Positions 43,301-51,396 of a stretch of DNA of 64,000 bases are shown here, one piece after another; position 1 is the first letter of the stretch, and each line of letters opens with the position of its first letter. The stretch lies in contig CAZMGB010000006.1 in assembly GCA_964565775.1 (NCBI GenBank), positions 1-64,000 of the forward strand, read 5' to 3'. Position numbers and translations under genes: made by a program. The notes under the pieces are model-generated. The model saw only the letters and a list, made by a program, of their open reading frames with translations, was not told the DNA's origin and ran no database searches. The DNA comes from CAZMGB01 sp964565775 (GTDB lineage Bacteria > Chloroflexota > Dehalococcoidia > DSTF01 > JALHUB01).

Positions 43301-43396
43301 GAGAGCGTACTCGGCTACGGCATCGATCAGGAGGCGATAGTGCTCGTCGCTATCAGTCCCGCGTCTCTCGCCCCGTCTGCGCTTGTCCATTCCCAT
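40385..43396 (-). CDS. One-polypeptide sensor kinase, receiver and winged-helix DNA-binding protein
   Basis: A soluble protein of about 1003 residues that joins a whole two-component pathway. Counting from 43459, a PAS domain (about 40-150) is followed by two nearly identical GAF-like domains (about 190-285 and 305-400), another PAS (about 415-540), HisKA (His in VVSHELKTPL, about 551), HATPase_c (about 660-770), a receiver (Asp in LFLLDLMLPG, about 843) and an OmpR-type winged helix (about 925-1020). No membrane helix is seen. The start is 43396 or 43390 (ATG); the upstream extension is unlikely. It could autophosphorylate and bind DNA itself. Confidence 0.9.
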   Translation of the reverse strand: MGMDKRRRGERRGTDSDEHYRLLIDAVAEYALFLLGPEGNVISWGPGAEQIMGYRAEEIVGKHFSCFYPVKERDRGKPGKDLKLAAAKGRVQEEGSWVRKDDSQFRTNVVTVALRDDSGQLQGFAIAARDVTERRQMEEALREGTHQLGERVKKLNCLFGISELNQTPGISLEQILRGTVGLVPPAWQYPDITCARITLGDQEFKTEKFRETPWRQVSDIRVRGERVGSVEVCYLEERPEAYEGPFLQEERSLIDAIAERLGRTVQRDRAEEALRERTQQLLEVPEISLEELLQRTADLIPPSWQYPDVTCARITLGDQDFRTEKFRETPWRQVSDIRVRGERVGGVEVCYLEERPESNEGPFLREERSLLEAIAERLGRIVERKWAEEAVRTERQRLEALMATSPVGIFVVDADGGVLLANAEMERIVGFSYRPDDRLERYEQAAVYRQASGHPYAVEELPLQRALYRGEAVRAEEVTFDLPDGRVVPTLINTTPIYSTEGEIAGAIATIQDITPLQEVERLRSEFLGVVSHELKTPLTAIKGSAAMALGRQGSLDAARARGFFQIIDEQADRLAGLVDNLLDMTRIEAGSLSVSPEPTDLKAVLEEATATFARGGDSHEVQIQVPEDLPAVNADRGRVAQVLSNLLSNAAKFSPQAEQISITVEPGPLHVTVHVRDRGRGIPAEKLPHLFKKFSQIHEEQARGLGGSGLGLAICKGIIEAHGGRIWAESEGLGRGSTFSFTLPMASDASVASTLEAGWEKMDGGRVSRAGERPRILALDDEPQVLRYLRRALHEAGYEAVVTTDPREVPRLVELEEPELFLLDLMLPGISGFEVLERVREISDVPVIVITASPKEEDSVRALKMGADDYIRKPFSPSELVARIEAALRRRLPSDAAESRAPFVLDDLTINFVERRVTVGGRAISLSATQYKLLYELAIHAGRVLTHDQILQRVWGAAYSGETGLLRSFIRDLRQKLGDDARDPRYISTEPRVGYRMPKPQS
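42384..42851 (-). repeat. 351-bp in-frame tandem duplication within the hybrid regulator gene
   Basis: A stretch beginning at 42384 and one at 42735 match almost base for base over more than 110 bases (both contain CTGATGTCGGACACCTGCCT). The offset is 351 bp (117 codons). It duplicates one GAF-like sensor domain and appears recent. Confidence 0.85.
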
Positions 43397-43403
43397 CCCA
43401 TTC

Positions 43404-43793
43404 TCAGGCTGTGCGGTCTGCGGATAGCGGAAGGGCCGGGTGCCGGACGGCCCGCCCAACGGGCCCCCTCAGCTCATGTAGCCACGCGAGGATGCCCAGG
43501 CCCTGAGGAGTGCTCCCCGTGCGTTCTCGTTCGTCCGAGCTGATGTCGCAGGCCAGCCCGCGGGCGACGTCAAGCACGTGCCGGAGCACGACAGGCGAGT
43601 TGAGGCTGGACGTGAACCGGCTGCTCAGTCGGCTCAGCAGGTCGAGGCGGGCCCTAACGAGTCTGTCGGCCGGTCTGAGGCGCGCGAGTTCGGAATGCGG
43701 TTGGGCTACCAGCTGATGACCCCTCACCGGCCTTGGCGGTGCAACCGGCATCTCAATTGTAGGACGTGAACCTATGGTGGTCAATCTAACCAT
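43404..43793 (-). pseudogene. Possible truncated GAF-domain protein upstream of the hybrid regulator
   Basis: An open frame of about 129 codons (up to 137 from 43817). It contains LLSRLSSRFTSSLNSPVVLR and GLGILAWLHELRGPV, which resemble the start of a GAF domain in sensor kinases, then ends abruptly. The stop is about 8 bases before the hybrid regulator start, as in an operon. It may be a short real gene or the remains of a longer sensor. Composition is typical of out-of-frame GC-rich DNA as well, so confidence is low. Confidence 0.3.
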
Positions 43794-43801
43794 CTGCCTC
43801 G

Positions 43802-43855
43802 TAAGAAGTGTTACCAAGAGTGCTATTGATGGCTCATAAGACCTGTTACCGAAGA
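43802..43855. promoter_or_regulatory. Pair of TGTTACC direct repeats between divergent genes
   Basis: TAAGA-N2-TGTTACC-AAGA occurs at 43802-43819 and again, with one extra base, at 43837-43855, 35 bp apart. The pair lies between the - strand signalling genes and selA on the + strand. It looks like a two-site operator. A TAGAAT -10-like box for selA lies nearby, about 30 bases before its start. Confidence 0.4.
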
Positions 43856-43975
43856 CTGGGGATACATCACGCCTGCTGTACGGGATGTTGCCGGACGCGT
43901 ACAGTAAAACCAGAGTTCTCTCACATACTGGTCCAGGCTCCGTGATAGAATAGCCGACAACAGGGCCTGCCGGAT

Positions 43976-45355
43976 ATGACGAGTCCCTACCGTTCGCTGC
44001 CCAGCGTCGACCGCGTCCTCAGCGATGAGCGCGTCCGCGCCGTGGCGGCTGGGTTCAGCATCGACGCCGTCACAGACCTTGCTCGCGAGCAGCTGGATGA
44101 GGTCCGGCGCGCCATTGCCGCCGGCGGCGCCTGTCCGCCCTTCGACGAGATCGTCGCCGCCGTCGTGAGCCGGGCCGCCGCAGCTCTCTCTCCCTCCCTG
44201 AGGCCGGTTATCAACGCTAGCGGCGTCATCATCCACACGAACCTGGGCCGCGCCCCCCTCTCGGACGAGACGATGGCAGCGATGGAGGCGGTGGCGCGCG
44301 GCTACAGCAACCTAGAGTTCGACCTGGAGGTGGGAGAGCGGGGCTCGCGCTTCGTCCATCTGGAATCGCTCCTCCGGCGAGTAACCGGGGCGGAGGCGGG
44401 CATCGCCGTCAACAACAACGCCTCGGCCGTCCTCCTCGCGCTCTCCGCCCTGACCCGCGACCGAGAGGTCATCATCTCCCGAGGGCAGCTCATCGAGATC
44501 GGCGGCGGCTTCCGCATCCCCGACGTCATGGGGCAGAGCGGCGCCCGGCTGGTGGACGTGGGCACGACGAACCGCACCTACCTGCGCGACTACGAGGCCG
44601 CGATTACGGAGGAGACGGCGGCGCTGGTGCGCGTCCACGCCAGCAACTTCCGCATCGTGGGCTTTGCCCAGTCCGTGCCCCTGGCCGACCTAGCCCGCCT
44701 TGCCCGAGAGCGGGGCCTCCTGCTCATCGACGACCTGGGCAGCGGCTGCCTGATCGACACGCGCCAGTTCGGCCTGGTGGAGGAGCCTACCCCCCAGGGA
44801 AGCCTCGCCGCCGGCGCCGACCTGGTGCTCTTCTCCGGCGACAAGCTTCTGGGCGGGCCCCAGGCGGGCATCATCGTCGGCCGCCGCGAGCTCGTCGACA
44901 GGCTGAGACGCCACCCCCTGGCGAGGGCGCTGCGCATGGGCAAGAGCAGCATCGCCGGCCTTGCCGCTACGCTCACTCACTACGTCCGCGACGAGGCTCT
45001 GGAGAAGATTCCTGTCTGGCGCATGATCGCCATGCCCCTCGCGACCATCGAGAGGCGCGCCCGCCGCTGGGCCAGAGCGGTGGGCGAAGAGGCCAGCGTG
45101 GTCGACCGACGCTCGATGATCGGCGGCGGCAGCCTGCCTGAGGAGAGCCTGCCGACGCGGCTGCTCGCCCTCGGCGGCGACGGCGGTCTCGACGTTGAGG
45201 CGCTCGCGCGCAGGCTGCGCACAGGCGATCCGCCCGTCCTCGGCCGCATCGAGCGCGACCGCCTTCTCCTCGACCCGCGCACGGTGCTCCCGCGCCAGGA
45301 CGCCGCCCTCCTGCGCGCCCTGCGGTCGGCGCTGGCTGCTGAGGGCCGCCCGTAG
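43976..45355 (+). CDS. selA: L-seryl-tRNA(Sec) selenium transferase
   Basis: A pyridoxal-phosphate enzyme that converts Ser-tRNA(Sec) to Sec-tRNA(Sec). The 459-residue length is normal. The N-terminal domain begins PYRSLPSVDRVL; the core has INASGVIIHTNLGRAPLS and the cofactor lysine in LFSGDKLLGGPQAG at about residue 293. The organism should therefore make selenoproteins, but selB and tRNA(Sec) are not in the window and I found no selenoprotein gene here. The ATG at 43976 lies about 25 bases after a TAGAAT box. Confidence 0.95.
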   Translation: MTSPYRSLPSVDRVLSDERVRAVAAGFSIDAVTDLAREQLDEVRRAIAAGGACPPFDEIVAAVVSRAAAALSPSLRPVINASGVIIHTNLGRAPLSDETMAAMEAVARGYSNLEFDLEVGERGSRFVHLESLLRRVTGAEAGIAVNNNASAVLLALSALTRDREVIISRGQLIEIGGGFRIPDVMGQSGARLVDVGTTNRTYLRDYEAAITEETAALVRVHASNFRIVGFAQSVPLADLARLARERGLLLIDDLGSGCLIDTRQFGLVEEPTPQGSLAAGADLVLFSGDKLLGGPQAGIIVGRRELVDRLRRHPLARALRMGKSSIAGLAATLTHYVRDEALEKIPVWRMIAMPLATIERRARRWARAVGEEASVVDRRSMIGGGSLPEESLPTRLLALGGDGGLDVEALARRLRTGDPPVLGRIERDRLLLDPRTVLPRQDAALLRALRSALAAEGRP

Positions 45356-45419
45356 ACGCAGCAAGCCCGGCCGCGAAGAATCCACGATCCGCGGCGCCGC
45401 TTCGCTTTCGCTCGCGTGC

Positions 45420-45425
45420 TATAAT
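45420..45425 (+). promoter_or_regulatory. TATAAT -10 box upstream of the Memo/AMMECR1 gene
   Basis: A perfect TATAAT hexamer in GTGCTATAATCG, 23 bases before the start codon. TTCGCT lies near the -35 position. A GGGG ribosome-binding site follows. Confidence 0.55.
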
Positions 45426-45448
45426 CGTTCCCGATAGGGGATCGAGAC

Positions 45449-46876
45449 ATGGCAACAGTGGAGACCGGAGTTCGATACGCCTGTGTCTCGCCGCACCCGC
45501 CGGTTATCGTGCACGAGGTGGGTCGCGGCCGCGAGCGCGACATCGAGCGGACCATCAGCTCCCTGCGGCAGGTCGCCGCCGAGCTGGCCGCTCACGGTCC
45601 TGAGACCGTGCTCATCGTCAGCCCGCACGGCCCTGTCCGCTACGAGGCGATGGGCGTGCTCACCGCCCCCACCGCCACCGGAGACTTCTCCGAGTGGGGC
45701 GCGCCTTCGGTGGACTTCTTCTTCGAGAACGACACAGACGCCGTGGCGCTCCTCCAGGAGGAGGCCTCGCTGGCGGGAGTCCCTCTCGTCCCCATCGAGC
45801 ACTGGGCTCTGGACTGGGGCTGCACCGTGCCCCTCTACTACCTCCGAGACGGCATGGTGGGCGCGCGCCTGGTGCCGATGACCATCTCCCTCCTCTCGAT
45901 CAGGGAGCACTATGCCTTCGGTCGTGCCGTCGGCCGCGCCCTCGCTCGTCTCGGGAAGCGGTGCGCCATCATCTGTAGCGCCGACCTCTCCCACGCCCTC
46001 AAGCCGGGCGCACCGAACGGCTACAACCCCGCCGGGCCCGAGTTCGACGAGCGGTTCTGCCGGGCGGTTGCCGGCTGGGAGGTGGACTGGGTGCTCAACG
46101 CCGACGTCAACTTCCGCCGCAACGCCGCCGAGGACGCCATCCCTCAGATGAGCCTCCTCATGGGCGCCCTCAGCGGCTACGAAGTGCAGCCACGGGTCCT
46201 CTCGTACGAGGGGCCTTTCGGGGTCGGCTACATGGTGGCCGCCATCGACATCGCGGGCGAGAAGGCCGAGGGCGACGAGCTGGCGGCGGAGGCGGCAGCA
46301 CCGCGAGGCGAGCGAGAACCCGCGCGCGAGCTGTCCCTCGCATCGACGGCCGGCACCCACCCTTTGGTGCGCCTGGCGCGGGCGGCCGTCGAGCGCTACG
46401 TGCGTTTCGGGGCGACGACCGTGCCGGTTGACGTACCGCCGGATTTCTCGCGGCCGGCGGGGGCTTTCGTATCGATCAAGAGCGAGGGCCAGCTCCGGGG
46501 CTGCATCGGCACCATCGAGCCCACACAGCCGAGCCTCGCCGAAGAGGTCGTAAGCAACGCCATCGGCTCCGCCACTCACGACCCCCGCTTCCTGCCCATC
46601 GAGGAGGAGGAGCTACCCGGCCTGACCTATAGCGTGGATGTCCTCACTCCGCCCGAGCCCATCGACGGGCCGGAGGCGCTGGACCCCAGGCGATACGGAG
46701 TGATCGTCAGGAGCGGGCGGCGTCGAGGCCTGCTCCTGCCGGACCTGGAAGGCATCGATTCGGTCGAGGAGCAGATCGGCATTGCCTGCGCCAAGGCGGG
46801 CATCGCCTACGGGCCGTCGGGCCTGCCTGAGGAGCCCGTCGACCTCTACCGCTTCGAAGTCAAGCGCTACAGCTAA
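45449..46876 (+). CDS. AmmeMemoRadiSam system protein B/A fusion
   Basis: A 475-residue fusion of two normally linked proteins. Residues of about 10-270 are a Memo/LigB-like domain (CVSPHPPVIV, LIVSPHGPVRYE, CSADLSHAL), and residues of about 300-470 are an AMMECR1 domain (FVSIKSEGQLRGCIGT and THDPRF). The third partner, a radical SAM enzyme, is not in the window. The biochemical role of this system is not settled; genomic association points to a conserved modification pathway. The ATG at 45449 follows GGGG. Confidence 0.92.
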   Translation: MATVETGVRYACVSPHPPVIVHEVGRGRERDIERTISSLRQVAAELAAHGPETVLIVSPHGPVRYEAMGVLTAPTATGDFSEWGAPSVDFFFENDTDAVALLQEEASLAGVPLVPIEHWALDWGCTVPLYYLRDGMVGARLVPMTISLLSIREHYAFGRAVGRALARLGKRCAIICSADLSHALKPGAPNGYNPAGPEFDERFCRAVAGWEVDWVLNADVNFRRNAAEDAIPQMSLLMGALSGYEVQPRVLSYEGPFGVGYMVAAIDIAGEKAEGDELAAEAAAPRGEREPARELSLASTAGTHPLVRLARAAVERYVRFGATTVPVDVPPDFSRPAGAFVSIKSEGQLRGCIGTIEPTQPSLAEEVVSNAIGSATHDPRFLPIEEEELPGLTYSVDVLTPPEPIDGPEALDPRRYGVIVRSGRRRGLLLPDLEGIDSVEEQIGIACAKAGIAYGPSGLPEEPVDLYRFEVKRYS

Positions 46877-46892
46877 TGTCGATGAATGTAGA

Positions 46893-46910
46893 GGAGGCCT
46901 TCAGGCCTCC
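46893..46910 (+). terminator. Perfect hairpin after the Memo/AMMECR1 gene
   Basis: GGAGGCCT-TC-AGGCCTCC, an 18-base palindrome 16 bases after the stop codon. There is no T-tract. A terminator or REP-like element is possible. Confidence 0.45.
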
Positions 46911-46976
46911 ACTGGCCGCCCCCGGACGAGAACTGGGGAAGCCAGCCGCCGACTCAACGTCCATGCCCTTGCACGA

Positions 46977-47504
46977 ATGATCCGACCCTGCCGCCCCCAG
47001 GACCTCGAGCAGATCTGGCGCATCATTAACGAGGCCGCCGTCGCCTACAAGGGCGTCATCCCCGACGACTGCTACCACGACCCCTACATGCCCCGCGAAG
47101 AGCTCGACGCCGAAGCCCGCGAGATGACCTTCTTCGGCTGGGAGGAGGACGTGCTGGTCGGCGTCATGGGCTTCCAGCAGGTCGGCGGCGCGGCGAGCGG
47201 GCCGCCGGCCGTCACCCTCATCCGCCACGCCTACGTCCTGCCGTCGAACCAGCGACGCGGCATCGGCGACCGGCTCCTCACCCACCTCATCGGCCTGACG
47301 ACGACGCCCCGCCTGCTCGTGGGCACGTGGGCGGACGCTTCGTGGGCGATCGCATTCTACGAGAAGCACGGCTTCCGCCTGCTGCCCGACGGCGACCGGC
47401 TGCTGCGGACGTACTGGCACATCCCCGACCGCCAGCGCGAGACGTCTGTGGTGCTGGGCCGCGAACTCCGAGGTGACGCCAACGGAGTCAGCGGGCGGAA
47501 CTGA
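46977..47504 (+). CDS. GNAT-family N-acetyltransferase
   Basis: A 175-residue acetyltransferase. Acetyl-CoA binding is indicated by VLPSNQRRGIGDRLLTHLIG (R-R-G-I-G core) at about residues 88-107 and the C-terminal AIAFYEKHGFRLL. The N-terminus IRPCRPQDLEQIWRIINEAA is typical. The substrate is unknown. The start is the ATG at 46977, with no strong ribosome-binding site visible. Confidence 0.88.
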   Translation: MIRPCRPQDLEQIWRIINEAAVAYKGVIPDDCYHDPYMPREELDAEAREMTFFGWEEDVLVGVMGFQQVGGAASGPPAVTLIRHAYVLPSNQRRGIGDRLLTHLIGLTTTPRLLVGTWADASWAIAFYEKHGFRLLPDGDRLLRTYWHIPDRQRETSVVLGRELRGDANGVSGRN

Positions 47505-47523
47505 ATGTGGCGAGCGAGGACTA

Positions 47524-47718
47524 CTAAATCCCGGGTACTTCGAACTGTCTGGATGGCCCAGGTTGACCCTTGATCGCGTTGCGCACCGTGTCGAAGTAGC
47601 GGAGGTAGTCTTGAACGTACTTGTCAATGTCTCCAGTGGTGGTACGCTTGGCGACCTGCTCAGCTACGTGTAGTTCCTTCAGCATGTCGAACGCAAGTTG
47701 GTTGATCTGCGGATCCAT
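47524..47718 (-). CDS. Small hypothetical protein, 64 residues
   Basis: A short charged helical protein (MDPQINQLAFDMLKELHVAE, then YVQDYLRYFDTVRNAI). AAGGAGG lies about 8 bases upstream of the ATG at 47718, which supports real translation. It is convergent with the acetyltransferase gene. No family is recognised. Confidence 0.6.
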   Translation of the reverse strand: MDPQINQLAFDMLKELHVAEQVAKRTTTGDIDKYVQDYLRYFDTVRNAIKGQPGPSRQFEVPGI

Positions 47719-47878
47719 CCGTGGGTTCCTCCTTCACATGTTGGCAGAATAATAGCACAAGTGTTTGGATGACTCAAGACCGGATACTTCGCACAGCGCC
47801 ACGACTCATAATCCTGCCGTCTCGTTGAGAACCTCGGATACGGCCTCAACGCCGGAATCGCAGCGAAAGGACGGTGCA

Positions 47879-48316
47879 ATGGAAGTGAGATTGAGGGTAC
47901 CGTCGCTCCGCGTGGGATGGTTCACAGCAGTCCTGATCCTGCTGCTCGTGGGCTTCTTGCCCTTGGACAAGACCCTCCTGCACTGGTATGTGCCCGACAC
48001 GGGCCAACTGCGGGCCGACATGGCCGCGGTTGACGGAGACCTGCGGCGCCTCGACTCAAGCGCAGACGCCATGGCGGGGACCATATCGGAGCTCAAGAAC
48101 CAGGTCGGGAGTGATACGACGGCGGATCTTGTGAACACCGTTCAGATGGGGCAGATCTTCCGCCTCACTGACGCGGTGGCAGTGCTGTCCCTCGTCAGCG
48201 CCTATGGCGGCTTCCAGTCCACAGTCTCGCCCTCGGGTAAGGCCTGCGTAGCTTGGCTTCTCCGGGGCGAGGGTTCACTGACGGACTGCGGCTTCAGCCA
48301 TGTAGAGAGCCCGTAG
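47879..48316 (+). CDS. Hypothetical membrane-anchored protein with coiled coil
   Basis: A 145-residue protein with one N-terminal membrane helix (about 13-33), a heptad-like segment (LRADMAAVDGDLRRLDSSADAMAG, hydrophobic positions regularly spaced) and a C-terminal part with a pair of cysteines. AAAGGA precedes the ATG at 47879. No family is recognised. The 145 bases after it hold no gene until mutS2. Confidence 0.6.
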   Translation: MEVRLRVPSLRVGWFTAVLILLLVGFLPLDKTLLHWYVPDTGQLRADMAAVDGDLRRLDSSADAMAGTISELKNQVGSDTTADLVNTVQMGQIFRLTDAVAVLSLVSAYGGFQSTVSPSGKACVAWLLRGEGSLTDCGFSHVESP

Positions 48317-48461
48317 GGGTGGGGGCGCATCTGGCGGGCACCCAGGGCCGGGCAGGGGCCAGCCCTGCCGCTACGCCGACCTCCGGATGACTAGCCGCTA
48401 CACTACTCGTGTGCGCGGCCACGCGGCCGTTCGGACGCAATTCTGCTACAATTCGTAGCAG

Positions 48462-50867
48462 ATGAAGGAGCACACACTCTCCATCCTCGAGTTCGACAAG
48501 ATCCTGTCGCGGCTGGCCCGCCACACCTCGTTCTCGGCGGGCCGCAGCCTCGCCCTGTCGTTGCGGCCGACCGCCGATTTCGACGAGGTGGTGCGGCGGC
48601 AGCGCGTCACGGCGGAGGCGCGTCGCCTGCGCGAGATGCAGCCGAGCGCCGGCCTGGGCGGCGTCAGCGACGTGCGGCCCCAGGCCCATAAGGCGGCGCT
48701 GGCCGGCATCCTGGAGCCGACTGAGCTCCTCGATGTCGCCTCCACACTCCGCACCGCCGGCAGCCTGCGCGCCACCATCACGCGCCTCGACCGCAGCGCG
48801 CCGGGCGGCCAGGGGCTGCGCCTGCTGGCGGAGATCGCGGGCGGCATCGCCGACCTGTCGGAGCTGGTGTCGAGTATCGGGAGCTGCATCAACGAGCGCG
48901 CCGAGGTCAACGACAACGCCAGCCCGATGCTCGCCATTCTTCGCCGCGACGTGCGCATCGCCCACGACCGCCTCCAGTCGAAGCTCCAGTCGCTCCTCAG
49001 CTCGGCCCAGGGACGGCAGGTCGTGCAGGAGCCCATCGTCACCCTGCGCGACGGCCGCTACGTCATCCCCGTCAAGGCCGACTTCCGGGGCCAGATCGAG
49101 GGCATCGTCCACGACGTCTCCTCCAGCGGCGCCACCGTCTTCATCGAGCCGCTGTCGATAGTGGAGCTGGGCAACACCTGGCGCGAGCTCCAGCTCGAGG
49201 AGCAGCGGGAGGTCGAGCGCGTGCTGCGCCGCCTCAGCGCCGAGGTGGGCCAGGCCGTCGATGAGATCGACGCCTGTGTGACGGCGCTCGCCGAGATCGA
49301 CCTGGCGCTGGCGAAGGCGCGCCTGGCGGCAGACCTGGGGGCGGATGAGCTCCCCTACGACGGCGAGTCGCAGGGCTGGCTCGTGCCCCAGGCCACCGGG
49401 ACGGCCCTGAGCCTGGTGAACGCCCGCCACCCTCTGCTCAAGGGGGAGGTCGTGCCCATATCCGTCGCCGTGGGCGGCAAGTTCTCGGTCCTGCTCATCA
49501 CCGGCCCCAACACCGGCGGCAAGACCGTCGCCCTCAAGACCGTCGGCCTCCTGTCGCTGATGGCCCAGGCGGGGCTGCCTGTGCCCGCCGACGCCGGGAG
49601 CCAGGTGCCCGTCTTCGCCTCCGTGAACGCCGACATCGGCGACGAGCAGAGCATCGAGCAGTCGCTCTCCACGTTCAGCAGCCACATGACGAACATCATC
49701 GAAGTCATCGCCCAGGCGCAGCCCGAGAGCCTCGTCCTCCTCGACGAGCTGGGCGCCGGCACCGACCCGACGGAGGGCTCGGCGCTGGCGAGAAGCATCC
49801 TCGAGACGCTGCTCGGCGTCGGCTGCCTGACCGTCGCCACCACCCACCACGGCGAGCTGAAGGTCTTCGCCCACGCTACGTCGGGCGTGATGAACGCCTG
49901 CGTGGAGTTCGACCCGGAGACGCTGGCGCCCACGTACCGCCTGACCATCGGCCTGCCCGGCCGCAGCAACGCCCTCGCCATCGCCGAGCGGCTCGGCCTG
50001 CCGGCCGAGCTCGTCGAAAGGGCGCGCGCGTCCCTGCCCGCGGACCAGGTGCTCGTCGAGAGCCTGTTGGCCGACATCCAGGCGGAGCGACAGGAGGCGG
50101 CGGCCACGCGCCGGGCGGAGGAGCTGGCGCGCCGGGAGACGGAAGACATCCGCGCCCGCCTCGAGGAGAAGCTGGACGCCCTCGACGACGAGCGCGACCA
50201 GGTGCTCGCCTCCACCCGCGCCGCCATGGAGGAGGAGCTGGCCGCCACCAAGGACCTCCTCGCCCAGGCCGCGAAGCGCATCGGCAAGCGGAAGATCCGG
50301 CCCGCCGCCGAGAAGCTCGCCGCCGCAGAGGCGCTCGTCACGAAGGTCAAGCAGCAGCCGCAGCCGCAGCGCCGTCGCCGCAAGAAGGAGCCGCCTGGCA
50401 TCCCGCCGGAGCAGATCCAGGCGGGCGACCAGGTGTGGCTGCGGGGGCTGGGCCGCTTCGGGGAGGCGCTGGGCACGCCCGACGAGCGGGGTGAAGTGGA
50501 GCTGCGCCTCGGCGTCCTGCACAGTCGCGTCCCCCTGAGCGAGGTCGAGAAGGTGACGCGCCCCCACGAGCGCAAGGGGCCCGCCGTTCCCACGCCAGAG
50601 CTGCCGCCTCCGCCGCCGCCGCCGGACTACGAACTCGACATCCGCGGCATGACGGGCGACGAGGCGCTGCCGCTCCTCGACAAGTACCTGGACGACGCCT
50701 ACCGGGCAGGGCTGACGCCGGTGCGCATCGTCCACGGCAAGGGGACGGGGGCGCTGCGGCGTACGGTGCGGGAGTGGCTGGCGGCCCACCCGCTGGTGCG
50801 GTCGACGGAGACGGCGCCGCGGGAGGAGGGCGGCGAGGGCGTGACCGTGGTCTCGCTCGCGGGGTGA
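48462..50867 (+). CDS. mutS2: Endonuclease MutS2
   Basis: A MutS-family ATPase with a C-terminal Smr nuclease domain, implicated in ribosome rescue and suppression of recombination. The 801-residue protein has the Walker A motif GPNTGGKT at about residue 348, Walker B in LVLLDELGAGTDP and the STFSSHMTNI loop. A Glu/Arg-rich coiled coil spans about 525-660, and the Smr domain about 722-801 (LDIRGMTGDEAL and VHGKGTGALR). A TACAAT box at 48447-48452 lies 9 bases before the ATG, so the mRNA is probably leaderless. Its final codons are repeated twice downstream. Confidence 0.95.
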   Translation: MKEHTLSILEFDKILSRLARHTSFSAGRSLALSLRPTADFDEVVRRQRVTAEARRLREMQPSAGLGGVSDVRPQAHKAALAGILEPTELLDVASTLRTAGSLRATITRLDRSAPGGQGLRLLAEIAGGIADLSELVSSIGSCINERAEVNDNASPMLAILRRDVRIAHDRLQSKLQSLLSSAQGRQVVQEPIVTLRDGRYVIPVKADFRGQIEGIVHDVSSSGATVFIEPLSIVELGNTWRELQLEEQREVERVLRRLSAEVGQAVDEIDACVTALAEIDLALAKARLAADLGADELPYDGESQGWLVPQATGTALSLVNARHPLLKGEVVPISVAVGGKFSVLLITGPNTGGKTVALKTVGLLSLMAQAGLPVPADAGSQVPVFASVNADIGDEQSIEQSLSTFSSHMTNIIEVIAQAQPESLVLLDELGAGTDPTEGSALARSILETLLGVGCLTVATTHHGELKVFAHATSGVMNACVEFDPETLAPTYRLTIGLPGRSNALAIAERLGLPAELVERARASLPADQVLVESLLADIQAERQEAAATRRAEELARRETEDIRARLEEKLDALDDERDQVLASTRAAMEEELAATKDLLAQAAKRIGKRKIRPAAEKLAAAEALVTKVKQQPQPQRRRRKKEPPGIPPEQIQAGDQVWLRGLGRFGEALGTPDERGEVELRLGVLHSRVPLSEVEKVTRPHERKGPAVPTPELPPPPPPPDYELDIRGMTGDEALPLLDKYLDDAYRAGLTPVRIVHGKGTGALRRTVREWLAAHPLVRSTETAPREEGGEGVTVVSLAG

Positions 50868-50870
50868 AGC
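50812..50870 (+). repeat. mutS2 3'-end repeat, copy 1 (within mutS2)
   Basis: Genuine end of mutS2, encoding EEGGEGVTVVSLAG and the stop. Nearly the same sequence recurs at 51302-51360 and in part at 51859-51900, flanking two toxin-antitoxin pairs. Confidence 0.85.
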
Positions 50871-50888
50871 CTACACTGGGGCCGGGTC

Positions 50889-51089
50889 ATGCCGAAAGTC
50901 CGAGAGGTCATCCGCCGACTGGAAAGAGAGGGCTGGGTCTTGGCAAGAACACGCGGCAGCCATCGACAGTACAGGCATCCTGACAAGCCTGGCCTGGTGA
51001 CAATTGCGGGCCGCCTGAACGATGACCTGGCGCCCGGCACTCACAACAGCATTCTCAAGCAGGCGGGGCTGAAGGGAGACGACGAATGA
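50889..51089 (+). CDS. HicA-like toxin (YcfA family)
   Basis: A 66-residue mRNA-interferase-type toxin. It has the HicA core VIRRLEREGWVLARTRGSHRQYRHP, with the catalytic His in GSHRQY, and LAPGTHNSILKQAGL at the end. It starts 21 bases after mutS2 and overlaps its antitoxin by 4 bases. The toxin-first order is common for HicAB. Confidence 0.87.
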   Translation: MPKVREVIRRLEREGWVLARTRGSHRQYRHPDKPGLVTIAGRLNDDLAPGTHNSILKQAGLKGDDE

Positions 51090-51292
51090 GATACGCGGTC
51101 GTCTACGAGAAGACACCCAACAACTATTCAGCATACGTGCCTGACCTGCCCGGCTGCGTGGCTACAGGGAGAACGCGCGAGGAAGTGGAGCGCAGGATCC
51201 GACAAGCCATCGAATTGCACGTGCAGGGACTGCGTCGGGAAGGGGAGCCCGTTCCGGAGCCCACGAGCTGGACGGAGCTGGTCGAGGCATGA
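51086..51292 (+). CDS. HicB-like antitoxin
   Basis: A 68-residue partner of the preceding toxin. It has the HicB partial RNase-H-like fold (YAVVYEKTPNNYSAYVPDLPG, CVATGRTREEVERRI, AIELHVQGL). No DNA-binding domain is attached, so autoregulation may require the toxin or be absent. Confidence 0.85.
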   Translation: MRYAVVYEKTPNNYSAYVPDLPGCVATGRTREEVERRIRQAIELHVQGLRREGEPVPEPTSWTELVEA

Positions 51293-51301
51293 GCCGCCTC
51301 C

Positions 51302-51360
51302 CGGCGCCGCGGGAGGAGGGCGGCGTGGGCGTGACGGTGGTCTCGCTCGCGGGATGAGGC
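51302..51360 (+). repeat. mutS2 3'-end repeat, copy 2
   Basis: Matches 50812-50870 with about four differences (for example GGCGTGGGCGTGACGG against GGCGAGGGCGTGACCG), including the stop codon. It lies between the two toxin-antitoxin pairs and is not part of a gene. Confidence 0.85.
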
Positions 51361-51396
51361 CAGCCCGTACGTGAGATATACTTAGCGGGGTGAGTT

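Noticed and set aside
43976..45355. Selenoprotein genes or tRNA(Sec) near selA
   Set aside because: I looked for in-frame TGA extensions in the redox proteins and for a long-arm tRNA near selA and saw none that were convincing.
48294..50789. Long 831-codon open frame on the - strand
   Set aside because: It is antisense to mutS2, whose motifs are complete. High GC content keeps the reverse frame open; the protein has no recognisable domain.
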